DNA from: Persephonella sp.
Lineage (GTDB): Bacteria; Aquificota; Aquificia; Aquificales; Hydrogenothermaceae
Direction: 5' to 3'
DNA length: 54,201 nucleotides
Assembly (NCBI RefSeq): GCF_027023985.1
Contig: NZ_JALVTW010000007.1
Coordinates: 1-54,201, forward strand
Shown: piece after piece, positions 1 through 8,293 of the stretch
Position numbering within the stretch: the stretch's first letter is position 1
Layout of the letters: each line of letters starts with the position of its first letter
The notes under the pieces: generated by a model
Told to the model about the DNA's origin: nothing
The model's input: the letters and a program-made list of their open reading frames with translations, nothing else
Database searches by the model: none
Position numbers and translations under genes: made by a program

Positions 1-2
1 TA

Positions 3-116
3 GAAGAACTGGTAAATAAAATAGTAGAAGAAGCAAAAATGGAATATGAAATGTCAAAACAAAAGAAAGAAAAAAAGGGTTTTTTAGACAAAATTGAGAA
101 CTTATTCATTAAATAA
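3..116 (+). CDS. 3' end of an unidentified gene (partial)
   Basis: The reading frame is open from the window edge and closes with TAA at 114-116, giving a 37-residue C-terminal tail. The tail is highly charged, with a lysine-rich stretch followed by an amphipathic end (GFLDKIENLFIK). The N-terminal part lies outside the window, so no family can be named. It is followed by about 90 nt without genes before the hemerythrin. Confidence 0.5.
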   Translation, partial: EELVNKIVEEAKMEYEMSKQKKEKKGFLDKIENLFIK

Positions 117-207
117 GCACAAATTAATCCTTGATTTAAGTCATTGATAAAAATCTAAAATTGTCTTTTTATTAAAAATAATTATTATTTAAGCTTTGGA
201 GGAAAAT

Positions 208-630
208 ATGCTTATTCCAATAGAACAGCTACCAAGGGTAGCACTTGAAAGAATGAATAAAGTTCATGAAAAAGAGATAGAAATTATGAATGAACTTTAT
301 CAACTTCTTCAGGAGTATGAAAAAGGTGAGGTATCTATTGAAGATATAGATAGGGCTTTTAATGAATTTCTGGAAGACGTAAAGTATCATTTTTCTTCTG
401 AGCAAGAGATGATGGAACAGTATAACTTCTTTGCTTATCCAATGCATAGAGGCGAGCATGATATGGTTTTAGGACAACTTCAAAACTTGCAGAAAAACTG
501 GGAGAAAAACAAAAATCCAGAAATCATAAAAAGCTACCTTGAAAATCAGTTTCTCCCGTGGCTTATAAACCATATTCAGACCATGGATACTGTTACAGCA
601 CACTTTTTATCCCATTTTATAAGGGAATAG
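208..630 (+). CDS. Bacteriohemerythrin-like oxygen-binding protein
   Basis: A 140-residue single-domain hemerythrin, expected to be a soluble four-helix bundle with a di-iron site that binds O2. All seven canonical ligands are visible with family spacing: His20, His61 and Glu65 (HxxxE), His80 and His84 (HxxxH), His122 and Asp127 (HxxxxD). I chose the ATG at 208 because GGAGG at 198-202 sits at proper distance; a longer frame from a TTG at 196 would place the ribosome binding site inside the gene. The upstream gap has a weak TTGATT-17-TCTAAA promoter-like pair at 131-159, and TTGAT-N4-GTCAT there loosely resembles a CRP/FNR box. Bacterial hemerythrins are linked to O2 sensing, storage or delivery, which fits a microaerophile; the exact role is inference. 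Confidence 0.9.
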   Translation: MLIPIEQLPRVALERMNKVHEKEIEIMNELYQLLQEYEKGEVSIEDIDRAFNEFLEDVKYHFSSEQEMMEQYNFFAYPMHRGEHDMVLGQLQNLQKNWEKNKNPEIIKSYLENQFLPWLINHIQTMDTVTAHFLSHFIRE

Positions 631-803
631 CCAGATAAAATTTTTGTTTTTAATTTAACGGATTTCTAAAAGTTATAAGATTTTATGATTTGGAATTTTA
701 GAAATGAATTAATTATAAATTCTTTTGTAAATTTCTCGCTTTATAGTTCATAAATTTTTAGAAATAGCAAGTTTATAAACATTTTTAAGATTTAGAAGGA
801 ATT

Positions 804-1406
804 TTAGAACTTTATTCCTTCCTCCTTTAGAAGATTTTCAATATTAAGTTTTAAATTATCTATAACATCAATTGTGTCGTCCCAGTCTGTTATAATCCAT
901 CTTTTGCCTCTTTCTGCAACCCAGACTTTCTTATCCTGTGTAAAAATCCATATCACCTTTTCAACTCCGCTATCGAGTAAATCCTGAGTTTTCCTATGGA
1001 AGTAATCCTGTGGATTTTCAAATTTTCTAAGGTCTGCCTTAGTATCAATTTCTATAATAACCTTTGGAGGAATGGTTAGATATTTATCTGATATTTTTTT
1101 GAGTTTTTCTTTTTCTATTATTGCTATATCAAGGTTATACCAGCTACGTGGAGCAAATTTGTAGCCAATTTCATGACCAAAAACAAAATATTTTTTCTTC
1201 AGAGAATTGTAAATATAATTAGAAATAATCATTACTAAAAGTGCCTGTAATTCACTACTCCCCATAATTTCCTCCGTTGTTTTCTCCCCTGATATTACTT
1301 TGTCATAATCCCGGTAATAAATAGGTGAGCCTTTTCTCATCTCGTATATGAGATACTTAGGAATTCTTTTTCTTGTCTTTGTTTTTTTGTTCATTACAGC
1401 TTCCAT
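804..1406 (-). CDS. Uma2-family (DUF820) PD-(D/E)XK-like protein
   Basis: A 200-residue protein of the Uma2/DUF820 family, whose fold is that of PD-(D/E)XK restriction-type nucleases. The core is visible as YNLDIAIIE followed by PPKVIIEID and a later 'GVEKVIWIF' strand, matching the Asp...Glu-x-Asp/Lys arrangement of the family. The start at 1406 is chosen for GAGGTG 7-8 nt upstream; an ORF extending 20 codons further has no supporting site. Uma2 genes are abundant in cyanobacteria and thermophiles and their physiological role is unclear. It stands alone between hemerythrin and uvrC and no partner suggests a defence system. Nuclease activity is untested inference from the fold. Confidence 0.75.
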   Translation of the reverse strand: MEAVMNKKTKTRKRIPKYLIYEMRKGSPIYYRDYDKVISGEKTTEEIMGSSELQALLVMIISNYIYNSLKKKYFVFGHEIGYKFAPRSWYNLDIAIIEKEKLKKISDKYLTIPPKVIIEIDTKADLRKFENPQDYFHRKTQDLLDSGVEKVIWIFTQDKKVWVAERGKRWIITDWDDTIDVIDNLKLNIENLLKEEGIKF

Positions 1407-1473
1407 AAAATTCACCTCTGTAAAAGGTTCTATAGTTAATTCTAATCTTTTGTTCAGATAATACAAGGATAAC

Positions 1474-3216
1474 TTATTTTGATAAATAATCTTTAATATT
1501 CCGGGCTACTTTTCTGGGGATGCCTAATTTTTCCAGTTCTTCAACTTTTGCCATGGCAATTCTGTCTATGGTTTTATAGGTTCTGTATAAAATTTCTTTT
1601 CTTTTTTTGCCTATTCCTTTTATATTGTCCAAAACTTCTTTAAGTCCTTCTTTTTCCCGAAGTTTCCTATTATAAGAAATTGCAAATCTATGGGCTTCAT
1701 CTCTTATAGTTGTAAATAATTTAAGCAGTTCCTTATGGTCAAACAGACGAACTTCCTTACCGTCATCTGTATAGATAATCTCTTCTTTTTTGGCTATTGA
1801 AAACACACGGAGATTTTCCAGCCCCAGAGCATCTTTTACGATTAGCCCTTGTTTAAGCTGTCCTTTTCCTCCGTCAATAAGCACAAGAGGAAGTTTTTCA
1901 AACTCTTTGTATCTTTTAAATCTTCTATATAAAACTTCCCTTAAAGATGCATAATCATCAACACCTTTGACGGTCTTTACCCTGAATCTTCTGTATTCTT
2001 TTTTATTCATCTCTCCATTTTCCCAGACTACGCAAGAACCGACTGTAAACTCTCCCTGCAAGGTTGATATATCAAATCCTTCAATCCTTTCAGGGAGTTG
2101 GAAGCCAAAAACTTCAGCAAATTTTTTCTTAATATCTGTTAAATCAATAAATGAAAAATTCCTTTCTATAAAACTTATTATCTGCTCCGGAATCTGATAC
2201 TCAATCTGGACTTGTTTGCCTTTCTTGTTAGATAGCCATTTTTGTATATTTTCCTTTTCTGATAAAGGCTGGTTTGAGATTACTATTTCCGGAATAAAAT
2301 TTCCCCGTGAGTAGTAGCCTGTAATAACTGCATCGTAAAAGCTATCTTCTAAGCCTTGTCGGGTGATATCTATAAAATTTTTTCCTACTATTCTGTGTCC
2401 CCTGATTATTACCAGCAAAACTTTATTTCCTGCAAAATAAAAAAGGTCTGCCTCTTCAAAAGGAAGTCCTAAAACTTCCTGTTTTTGCACCAGATTTTCC
2501 ATTGCTGTAATCTGGTCACGAACAATCGCAGCTTTTTCAAACATCATTTTTGATGTATATTCCTCAATCCTGTCATAAAGCTGGTAGATAACTTTTTTCA
2601 CATTTCCGGATAAAAATGCTTTAGCAGCTTTTACATCAAAGTTGTAATCCTTTTTTGAGATTTTATTTACACAAGGAGCAGAACAAAGCCCAAGATGATA
2701 ATCAAAACAGACAATATTCCTTTTTGGTAAAGGGTCACAGGTTCTAAGTTTAAATAATTTATGAATTAAATCCTTCATAGCCCGTGCAGTTCTGGCAGGT
2801 AAGAAGGGCCCAAAATATTCCCCTTTAATCTCGCCGTATTTTCTGCTGATTAATACCGTTGGATACTCATCATCGGTAATGACCAGCATAGGATAACCGG
2901 AGCCGGATTTAAGACGGACATTGTATTTAGGTTTATACTGTTTTATAAGTTCATTTTCAAGGACGAAAGCTTCATAATCGGATTTTGTGATAATCCATTC
3001 TATTCTTGAGCTTTCCTCAAAAATCCTTTTTTCTTTCGGGTCTAATTTTAAATTCTGCCAGTGTCCTTTTAGACGGGATTTTAGATTTTTTGCCTTGCCT
3101 ATATAGATATGCTTTCCTGAATTATCTTTAAACAGATAAACCCCCGGTTCCTCAGGGGCTTTATCTATGTATTTTTTTAGTATTTGAAAGTTATCAGAGG
3201 GCACAGCATCCTTCAT
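1474..3216 (-). CDS. uvrC: Excinuclease ABC subunit C
   Basis: About 580 residues, typical UvrC length. It makes the dual incisions in nucleotide excision repair after UvrA/UvrB damage recognition. N-terminal GIY-YIG nuclease (PGVYLF...IYIGKAKNL, residues ~25-55), a zinc-type cysteine cluster (CDPL...CFDYHLGLCSAPC), a UVR domain around residues 210-240, a C-terminal RNase H-like nuclease (GFDIS, VLIDGGKGQ, RDEAHRFA) and terminal helix-hairpin-helix repeats (IKGIGKKRKE). The 5' end overlaps the upstream small gene by about 23 nt. The start is uncertain: ATG at 3216, a TTG three codons earlier, or GTG at codon 5, which has GAAGGA just ahead. The overlap suggests co-transcription with the thioredoxin-fold gene. 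Confidence 0.95.
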   Translation of the reverse strand: MKDAVPSDNFQILKKYIDKAPEEPGVYLFKDNSGKHIYIGKAKNLKSRLKGHWQNLKLDPKEKRIFEESSRIEWIITKSDYEAFVLENELIKQYKPKYNVRLKSGSGYPMLVITDDEYPTVLISRKYGEIKGEYFGPFLPARTARAMKDLIHKLFKLRTCDPLPKRNIVCFDYHLGLCSAPCVNKISKKDYNFDVKAAKAFLSGNVKKVIYQLYDRIEEYTSKMMFEKAAIVRDQITAMENLVQKQEVLGLPFEEADLFYFAGNKVLLVIIRGHRIVGKNFIDITRQGLEDSFYDAVITGYYSRGNFIPEIVISNQPLSEKENIQKWLSNKKGKQVQIEYQIPEQIISFIERNFSFIDLTDIKKKFAEVFGFQLPERIEGFDISTLQGEFTVGSCVVWENGEMNKKEYRRFRVKTVKGVDDYASLREVLYRRFKRYKEFEKLPLVLIDGGKGQLKQGLIVKDALGLENLRVFSIAKKEEIIYTDDGKEVRLFDHKELLKLFTTIRDEAHRFAISYNRKLREKEGLKEVLDNIKGIGKKRKEILYRTYKTIDRIAMAKVEELEKLGIPRKVARNIKDYLSK

Positions 3217-3547
3217 CTTCTGCAAAGGATATAAGGTTCATTATTTCCTCAAATGAAGGGACTTTATCGCTTACATATTGAACCACGCCATATTGGTCAA
3301 TTAGAATAAAGAAATCCTTATTTTCATCAAGGCCAAAATGTTTTGCAAAATCTTTTGTGGTTATCTGGACATAATCAATTAGCTTTACATTTGCTTTTTC
3401 AAACTCATCTTCATACTGTTCAAGCTTGTCATCATCAGCTTTATATATAACAATATGATATTTTTGTTTCAGGTCGTATAGATTTTTGCCCTTTATTCCG
3501 TCTAAAAACTCAAAGTAAGGAGCTTGACTACCAATTTTTGTTATCAT
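3194..3547 (-). CDS. Thioredoxin/peroxiredoxin-fold protein without peroxidatic cysteine
   Basis: 117 residues from an ATG with a perfect GGGAGGT ribosome binding site. The sequence follows the AhpC/TSA pattern: 'IGSQAPYFEF' start, a strand 'YHIVIYKAD', a helix, 'KDFAKHFGLDENKDFFILIDQYGVVQYV'. Where peroxiredoxins have the peroxidatic Cys (TxxC) this protein has YKADDDK with no cysteine. Its only cysteines are a vicinal pair three residues from the C-terminus (EGCCAL). It is therefore unlikely to be a classical peroxidase; a redox-sensing, metal-binding or structural role is possible. It overlaps uvrC and is divergent from typA. Confidence 0.7.
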   Translation of the reverse strand: MITKIGSQAPYFEFLDGIKGKNLYDLKQKYHIVIYKADDDKLEQYEDEFEKANVKLIDYVQITTKDFAKHFGLDENKDFFILIDQYGVVQYVSDKVPSFEEIMNLISFAEDEGCCAL

Positions 3548-3628
3548 ATTACCTCCCTTTGCATATTTTGCCAAAGTTTATAATATATATTGGTTTTTAC
3601 TTTATATCAAATTTTGAAGGAGAGATAA

Positions 3629-5434
3629 TTGAAACAGACACAAAAAGCAGTTAGAAATGATGTTCGGAATATTGCTATCATTGCCCATGTTGACCATGGG
3701 AAGACTACCCTTGTTGATGCCCTTCTAAAGCAAAGCGGAACATTCAGGGAAAATGAGGAAGTAGAAGAAAGAATAATGGATAATATTGATCTGGAAAGGG
3801 AAAGGGGCATCACAATAATGGCCAAAAATACGGCTATTTACTACAAGGGTATCAAAATAAATATCGTTGACACACCGGGACACGCTGATTTTGGTGGCGA
3901 GGTTGAAAGAACATTAAAAATGGTTGACGGGGTTATTCTTCTCGTTGATGCAGCAGAAGGTCCAATGCCCCAAACAAGATTTGTTCTGCAAAAAGCCCTT
4001 GAAGCAGGATTAACACCACTTGTTGTGATAAACAAGATTGACAGACCTGACAGCCGTATAAATCAGGTTATTGATGAGATATACGACCTGTTCATAGATC
4101 TTGATGCCACAGAAGAACAATTGGATTTCCCAATTATTTATGCGATAGGAAAAGACGGAATTGCTAAAAAAGAGCTTGATGATGACAGTAAAGATTTAAG
4201 ACCTTTATTTGAGGAAATAATAAACTATATGCCCCCTCCAGAATACGACCCTGATAAAGGTTTTCAGTTTTTAATTACATCTCTTGATTATGATAACTAC
4301 GTCGGAAGACTGGCAATAGGCAGAGTATTTAATGGTAGTGTAAAAGTTAATCAGCAAGTTTCGGTAGTTAAACCTGACGGCAGAATAGTAAAGGGAATAG
4401 TCCGTAATATATATACCTATGAAGGTTTAAAAAGGGTGGAAACAAGAGAAGCAAAAGCAGGAGATATTATTGCTATTGCCGGAATTGATGATATCCAGAT
4501 AGGAGATACAATAGCCGATGCTGAAAATCCAGAGGCATTACCACCTATCACAGTAGAAGAACCTACAATATCTATGGTTTTTTCTGTAAATGACTCTCCA
4601 TTTGCAGGTAGAAGCGGGAAATTCTTAACCTCAAGACATTTAAGGGAAAGGTTATACAAAGAAACCCTTACAAATGTTGCCCTTAGAGTTGAAGATACAG
4701 ATAATCCGGAGGCATTTCTGGTCAAAGGCAGAGGCGAACTTCAGCTGGCAATTCTTGCTGAAATGATGCGTAGAGAAGGATATGAGTTTCAGGTATCAAA
4801 ACCGGAAGTAATCATAAAAGAGGAAAACGGGGTTAAACTTGAGCCGGTAGAAAGGGTTTTAATTGATATTCCTGAAGAGTTTATCGGAACAGTTACGGAA
4901 AAGTTAGGCGCAAGAAAAGGAAAAATGATAAATATGATAAACCACGGCAGTGGCAGAGTTAGACTGGAGTTTCTTATTCCTTCAAGAGGATTAATCGGTT
5001 ATAGGTCAGAGTTCAAAACAGATACAAAAGGGGAAGGAATAATAAACACTATATTTGACAGCTGGCAACCCTGGTCTGGTGATATAAGAATTAGACAAAA
5101 TGGTGCCCTTGTTGCTGATAGAAAAGGAGTTGCTACCCCATATGCTATATATTCATTGCAGGATAGGGGAATATTTTTTATTCCACCGGGAACAGAAGTT
5201 TATGAAGGAATGGTAATAGGAGAGCATAACAGGGATAATGACCTTTGGGTAAATATCACAAGGGAGAAAAAACTTACAAATGTCCGTGCAGCTGCAAATG
5301 ATGAAAATATAAAAGTTGTGCCCCATAAAGTAATGGACTTTGAAAAGGCTATGGAATGGATAACAGATGATGAACTTATAGAAGTTACTCCGGATGCAAT
5401 AAGAATTAGAAAAAAACAGCTTAGAAAACCATAA
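3629..5434 (+). CDS. typA: Ribosome-associated GTPase TypA/BipA
   Basis: 601 residues, normal TypA length. A translational GTPase of the EF-G family that binds the ribosome and supports 50S assembly and stress adaptation. G motifs are clear near the N-terminus: AHVDHGKTT (P-loop), RERGITI (switch I), DTPGHADFG (switch II), NKID. These are followed by an EF-Tu-like domain 2, EF-G III/V-like domains and the BipA-specific C-terminal domain. Translation starts at TTG 3629: AAGGAGA lies just upstream and no ATG is available before the P-loop. The stop overlaps the next ATG by one base (TAATG), so the DUF445 gene is probably translationally coupled. Confidence 0.96.
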   Translation: MKQTQKAVRNDVRNIAIIAHVDHGKTTLVDALLKQSGTFRENEEVEERIMDNIDLERERGITIMAKNTAIYYKGIKINIVDTPGHADFGGEVERTLKMVDGVILLVDAAEGPMPQTRFVLQKALEAGLTPLVVINKIDRPDSRINQVIDEIYDLFIDLDATEEQLDFPIIYAIGKDGIAKKELDDDSKDLRPLFEEIINYMPPPEYDPDKGFQFLITSLDYDNYVGRLAIGRVFNGSVKVNQQVSVVKPDGRIVKGIVRNIYTYEGLKRVETREAKAGDIIAIAGIDDIQIGDTIADAENPEALPPITVEEPTISMVFSVNDSPFAGRSGKFLTSRHLRERLYKETLTNVALRVEDTDNPEAFLVKGRGELQLAILAEMMRREGYEFQVSKPEVIIKEENGVKLEPVERVLIDIPEEFIGTVTEKLGARKGKMINMINHGSGRVRLEFLIPSRGLIGYRSEFKTDTKGEGIINTIFDSWQPWSGDIRIRQNGALVADRKGVATPYAIYSLQDRGIFFIPPGTEVYEGMVIGEHNRDNDLWVNITREKKLTNVRAAANDENIKVVPHKVMDFEKAMEWITDDELIEVTPDAIRIRKKQLRKP

Positions 5435-6120
5435 TGGGCGAAATAGTTCAGTTTTTAATACCCTCGGTTTTGGGAGCTTTCATAGGATATATAACAAACT
5501 ATCTTGCTATAAAAATGTTATTCCGTCCTTTTGAGGAAAAGAGAATATTCGGGGTAAAAATCCCTTTCACCCCGGGACTTATTCCCAAAAGAAGAAAAGA
5601 GATAGCTATATCCCTTGCAAAAACAATAGAAGAGCATCTTTTTACCACAGAAAAACTCCATAAACTTTTTGAAGAAAGTGGTTATAAAGAAAGATTACAA
5701 AAAAGAGTAGAAATTGTCCTTGACCAGCTAATAGATGAGATATTGGAGGACTTAGTAAAATCAGTTAAAAGCGGTATATCCATTGGAAAATTTAATATTA
5801 AAACAACTATTGTAGCCACAGCCCTTGAAAAAGCTATTGAAAAACTTTCAGAGAATCTAAAGGAAAAACTCAAAGATAAACTCCTTGAAAAAGCCTCTGA
5901 TAACATAGAGAAAAATATAGAGGAAGAATTGCCACAAATTCTATCCCAACTTAATATTGAAAAAATGGTTGTTGATACACTCATGGAGATGGATATTCAA
6001 ACTTTGGAAGAAATTGTCATAGGATTTTCTGAGAAACAATTAAAACATATCACCTATACAGGAGCCGTTCTGGGATTTTTAATTGGATTGTTGCAGAGTA
6101 TTTTATACTTGTTACACTAA
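5434..6120 (+). CDS. DUF445 membrane protein
   Basis: 228 residues, DUF445 family (YheB/YjiN-like). An N-terminal hydrophobic hairpin (IPSVLGAFIGYITNYLAIKML) is followed by the family signature 'FTPGLIPKRRKEIA'. A long amphipathic, probably coiled-coil region (residues ~50-190) rich in Glu/Lys comes next, then a C-terminal transmembrane helix. This suggests a membrane-anchored coiled coil. Its start overlaps the typA stop by one nucleotide. Function is not established for the family. It is the last gene before the CRISPR leader and no obvious terminator separates them. Confidence 0.85.
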   Translation: MGEIVQFLIPSVLGAFIGYITNYLAIKMLFRPFEEKRIFGVKIPFTPGLIPKRRKEIAISLAKTIEEHLFTTEKLHKLFEESGYKERLQKRVEIVLDQLIDEILEDLVKSVKSGISIGKFNIKTTIVATALEKAIEKLSENLKEKLKDKLLEKASDNIEKNIEEELPQILSQLNIEKMVVDTLMEMDIQTLEEIVIGFSEKQLKHITYTGAVLGFLIGLLQSILYLLH

Positions 6121-6242
6121 CCTTTAAGAAAAAATTTAAAAATTTGAGTCTGTCGATCGCAGATTTTTGACCTTTAATTGAGACAAAATCTCACAGGAAA
6201 TTTAGCTAAAATTTAAATCTCGGCTTTGTATACCAAAGGTTT

Positions 6243-6280
6243 GTCGATCCCCAGGGATTTTTACGGGATTGGAGGTCGAC
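6243..6280. repeat. Imperfect inverted repeat in the CRISPR leader
   Basis: The arms GTCGATCCCC (6243-6252) and GGAGGTCGAC (6271-6280) pair over ten positions with one G-T wobble and one mismatch, enclosing an 18-nt centre. It ends 17 nt before the promoter -35 box, so as DNA it could be an operator or integration-factor site. A partial direct copy of the left half occurs at 6152-6171. Function is inference. Confidence 0.6.
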
Positions 6281-6296
6281 TGAAAATTAAATCAAT

Positions 6297-6325
6297 TTGA
6301 CAAGGACTATAATTTTTCGTATATT
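6297..6325 (+). promoter_or_regulatory. Sigma-70 promoter of the CRISPR array
   Basis: A perfect -35 box TTGACA (6297-6302), exactly 17 nt of spacer, then -10 box TATATT (6320-6325). Transcription would begin near 6332 and run through the array, about 55 nt before the first repeat. Confidence 0.75.
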
Positions 6326-6386
6326 TAATCTCAATAAGATATATCAACGGCTATTTGACAACAGAATATGAAACCAATTTCAAGGG

Positions 6387-6755
6387 GTTTTTAGCGTGCC
6401 TATAAGGAATTGAAACATCATCACTGGGCAACACATAAGCTAAAGGATTATTGTTTTTAGCGTGCCTATAAGGAATTGAAACGGCTTCTCTTTATATTCA
6501 TCATAAAAAGAATCATAATGGTTTTTAGCGTGCCTATAAGGAATTGAAACTCTACCTCTCATTTTTTCCCAGGTTGTTGTGTCTTGAAAAGTTTTTAGCG
6601 TGCCTATAAGGAATTGAAACTTGCGTCCTCATCATACCCTTCTGCTCTTGCCACCTCTTGTTTTTAGCGTGCCTATAAGGAATTGAAACTATCTTTGGTA
6701 TATTCAGGCAATATTTCTTCTATCTGTTTTTAGAATTCCTGTAAGAAATTGAATT
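6387..6755 (+). CRISPR. CRISPR array, 5 identical repeats plus a decayed terminal repeat
   Basis: Repeats of 30 nt, beginning GTTTTTAGCG and ending GAATTGAAAC, at 6387-6416, 6453-6482, 6521-6550, 6591-6620 and 6660-6689, all identical. A sixth copy at 6726-6755 has seven substitutions, including loss of the terminal AC, and marks the trailer end. The five spacers are 36, 38, 40, 39 and 36 nt. The ATTGAAAC 3' end is the usual 8-nt crRNA handle of Cas6-processed type I and III systems. No cas genes flank it; the only cas gene in the window is a cas6 near 40 kb. It is convergent with the permease gene at 6822. Confidence 0.97.
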
Positions 6756-6821
6756 TTTGGTAGCCAAGCTATTACTTTTATGGTTTTAGAAAAACATAGA
6801 ATTATTTGTTTATCTAAACCT

Positions 6822-7880
6822 TTATAAATTTTTTCTCAATTTAGGGTCTAATGCATCTCTCAAAGCATCTCCCAGCAGGTTAAAAGCCAGAATTGTAATG
6901 AATATTGCTATTCCCGGAGCAAGTATCCATGGATAGTTTGATATGGCTGATATACTCCGTGCAGCTGCAAGCATATTTCCCCAGCTTGCATAAGGTTCCT
7001 GAATACCAAGACCAAGCAACGAAAGGGCACTTTCACCAAGAATATATCCGGGAATTGACAAAGTGGCAGCAATTAACAGGTAAGAAAAAGTATTAGGAAT
7101 TATATGGCGGGTTATTATTCTGAGTGAAGATGCACCATAACTTTTGGCAGCAAGGACAAACTCTTGTTCTCTTATAGATAAAACCATTCCTCTGATTACC
7201 CGTGCCAGACCAGCCCAACCAATAAATGAAAGGATAACAACAATCAAGAAATATACCTGCACAGAAGACAGAGTAATAGGGAAAATTGCCCTTAAAGCCA
7301 GCATTAGATAAAATCCCGGGAAAGACATTATAATTTCAGATAATCTCATCAGAATATTATCAACTCTACCCCCAAAATAACCGGAAATACCTCCTACAAT
7401 TGCACCTATAGAAAAGGAAAGTAGAACCCCCACGATCCCAATAGATAGAGAAATTCTGGCGCCGTATAAAAGCCGTGAAAATATATCTCTGCCTAAATTG
7501 TCAGCTCCGAGAAGAAATATTTTTCCCTGCTTTACACCAAACAAGTGAATATTTGTAGGAATAAATCCAAGTAAATAATGCTTTTCACCTTCTACAAAAA
7601 AGTAAATCGGGTATTTTTTGGAATAATCAATTTTGTATTTTTTAAATACCGGGTCAACCAATTTATATTTATAAACAAACGGTCTTAAATGAAAATTTCC
7701 ATCTTTATCAAAGAAATGTATCTGCGTAGGTGGATGGTAAGGTGTATCCCGATGCTGTATATCATAAGGATATGGAGCTATAAAATCAGCAAATATTGCC
7801 AGAAAATATAGTATTCCCAGCACATATAGGGAAACATAAGCCAGTTTATTTTTCTTTATGTAGTATAGAATTTCTCTCAT
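6822..7880 (-). CDS. ABC transporter permease, Opp/Dpp C type
   Basis: 352 residues; inner-membrane permease of a peptide/nickel-type ABC importer. One N-terminal membrane helix (residues ~12-32) precedes a ~90-residue extracytoplasmic insertion, then the family block 'LGADNLGRDIFSRLLYGARIS' (abridged here by position, residues ~125-145) and about five transmembrane helices. The EAA loop lies around 'VLAAKSYGASSLRIITRHIIPN'-like residues 243-263. It starts inside the stop of the preceding small gene (ATGA-type 4-nt overlap). Substrate-binding and ATPase subunits are not in the window, so the substrate cannot be inferred. Confidence 0.9.
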   Translation of the reverse strand: MREILYYIKKNKLAYVSLYVLGILYFLAIFADFIAPYPYDIQHRDTPYHPPTQIHFFDKDGNFHLRPFVYKYKLVDPVFKKYKIDYSKKYPIYFFVEGEKHYLLGFIPTNIHLFGVKQGKIFLLGADNLGRDIFSRLLYGARISLSIGIVGVLLSFSIGAIVGGISGYFGGRVDNILMRLSEIIMSFPGFYLMLALRAIFPITLSSVQVYFLIVVILSFIGWAGLARVIRGMVLSIREQEFVLAAKSYGASSLRIITRHIIPNTFSYLLIAATLSIPGYILGESALSLLGLGIQEPYASWGNMLAAARSISAISNYPWILAPGIAIFITILAFNLLGDALRDALDPKLRKNL

Positions 7881-8278
7881 TTTCTAAAATACTTACCTAT
7901 TAAAAATCCGTATTTATTTTCAACTGCTGTTTCAAGATTTTTAAGCAGCTCTTCTACCGATTTTCCATCCTCTGGAAAATCTATATAAACCTCAACAACA
8001 CTTTTATTAAAAAACTCATATATCGCTTTGCTAATAAAATCAGCCCCTTTTTTATCTGTTCCTGTAAGAATTACAAACAGATTATTGTCTATTTCAGCAA
8101 AAATATCAGTATTCCTTAAAGCTTCTTTGACAACTTCTTTTAATTTTTCATATTCTTCCTTAAACTCAGGTCTGATAAATGCAATGGCAAAATTCTCCGG
8201 GCAGCTAAATCTGTGATTACAGCCAATCATAAATTCAACAAATTTTTGAAAATCCTTAAACTCAATTTCAATAGCCAT
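7877..8278 (-). CDS. Small degenerate GGDEF-like protein
   Basis: 133 residues, no membrane segment or signal peptide. The middle resembles the diguanylate cyclase fold: 'AIAFIRPEF', then a helix 'LKEVVKEALRNTDIFAEIDNNLFVILTG', then 'DKKGADFISKAIYEFF'. In active enzymes the region aligned to 'AEIDNNLFVIL' would read R-x-GGDEF. The GGDEF signature is absent, so no cyclase activity is expected; a c-di-GMP/nucleotide-independent scaffold or regulator is possible. It sits between the two permease genes, 15 nt after the first and overlapping the second by 4 nt, so it is made together with the transporter. The family assignment is by pattern and moderate. Confidence 0.55.
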   Translation of the reverse strand: MAIEIEFKDFQKFVEFMIGCNHRFSCPENFAIAFIRPEFKEEYEKLKEVVKEALRNTDIFAEIDNNLFVILTGTDKKGADFISKAIYEFFNKSVVEVYIDFPEDGKSVEELLKNLETAVENKYGFLIGKYFRK

Positions 8279-8293
8279 AATAAAACCCCCAAG

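Larger units (their letters stand above)
6121..6386 (+). other. CRISPR leader region
   Basis: A 266-nt non-coding AT-rich segment directly upstream of the first CRISPR repeat. It contains two copies of GTCGATC followed by an AG and an ATTTTT run (6152-6171 and 6243-6265), a perfect small hairpin TGAGA-CAAAA-TCTCA at 6179-6193, and a strong promoter at 6297-6325. Position, promoter orientation and the decayed repeat at the opposite end of the array agree that this is the leader (adaptation) end. No open reading frame of note. Confidence 0.75.

Noticed and set aside
797-821. AAGGAAT...ATTCCTT inverted repeat at the 3' end of the Uma2 gene
   Set aside because: The loop is 11 nt and there is no T-run in the right place. 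Too weak to call a terminator.
804-1406. Uma2 gene considered as part of a defence or mobile system
   Set aside because: Neighbours are hemerythrin and uvrC; there are no partner toxin, methylase, integrase or terminal repeats.
6756-6821. Search for another repeat or terminator beyond the trailer
   Set aside because: No further repeat copy and no convincing hairpin with T-run was seen.
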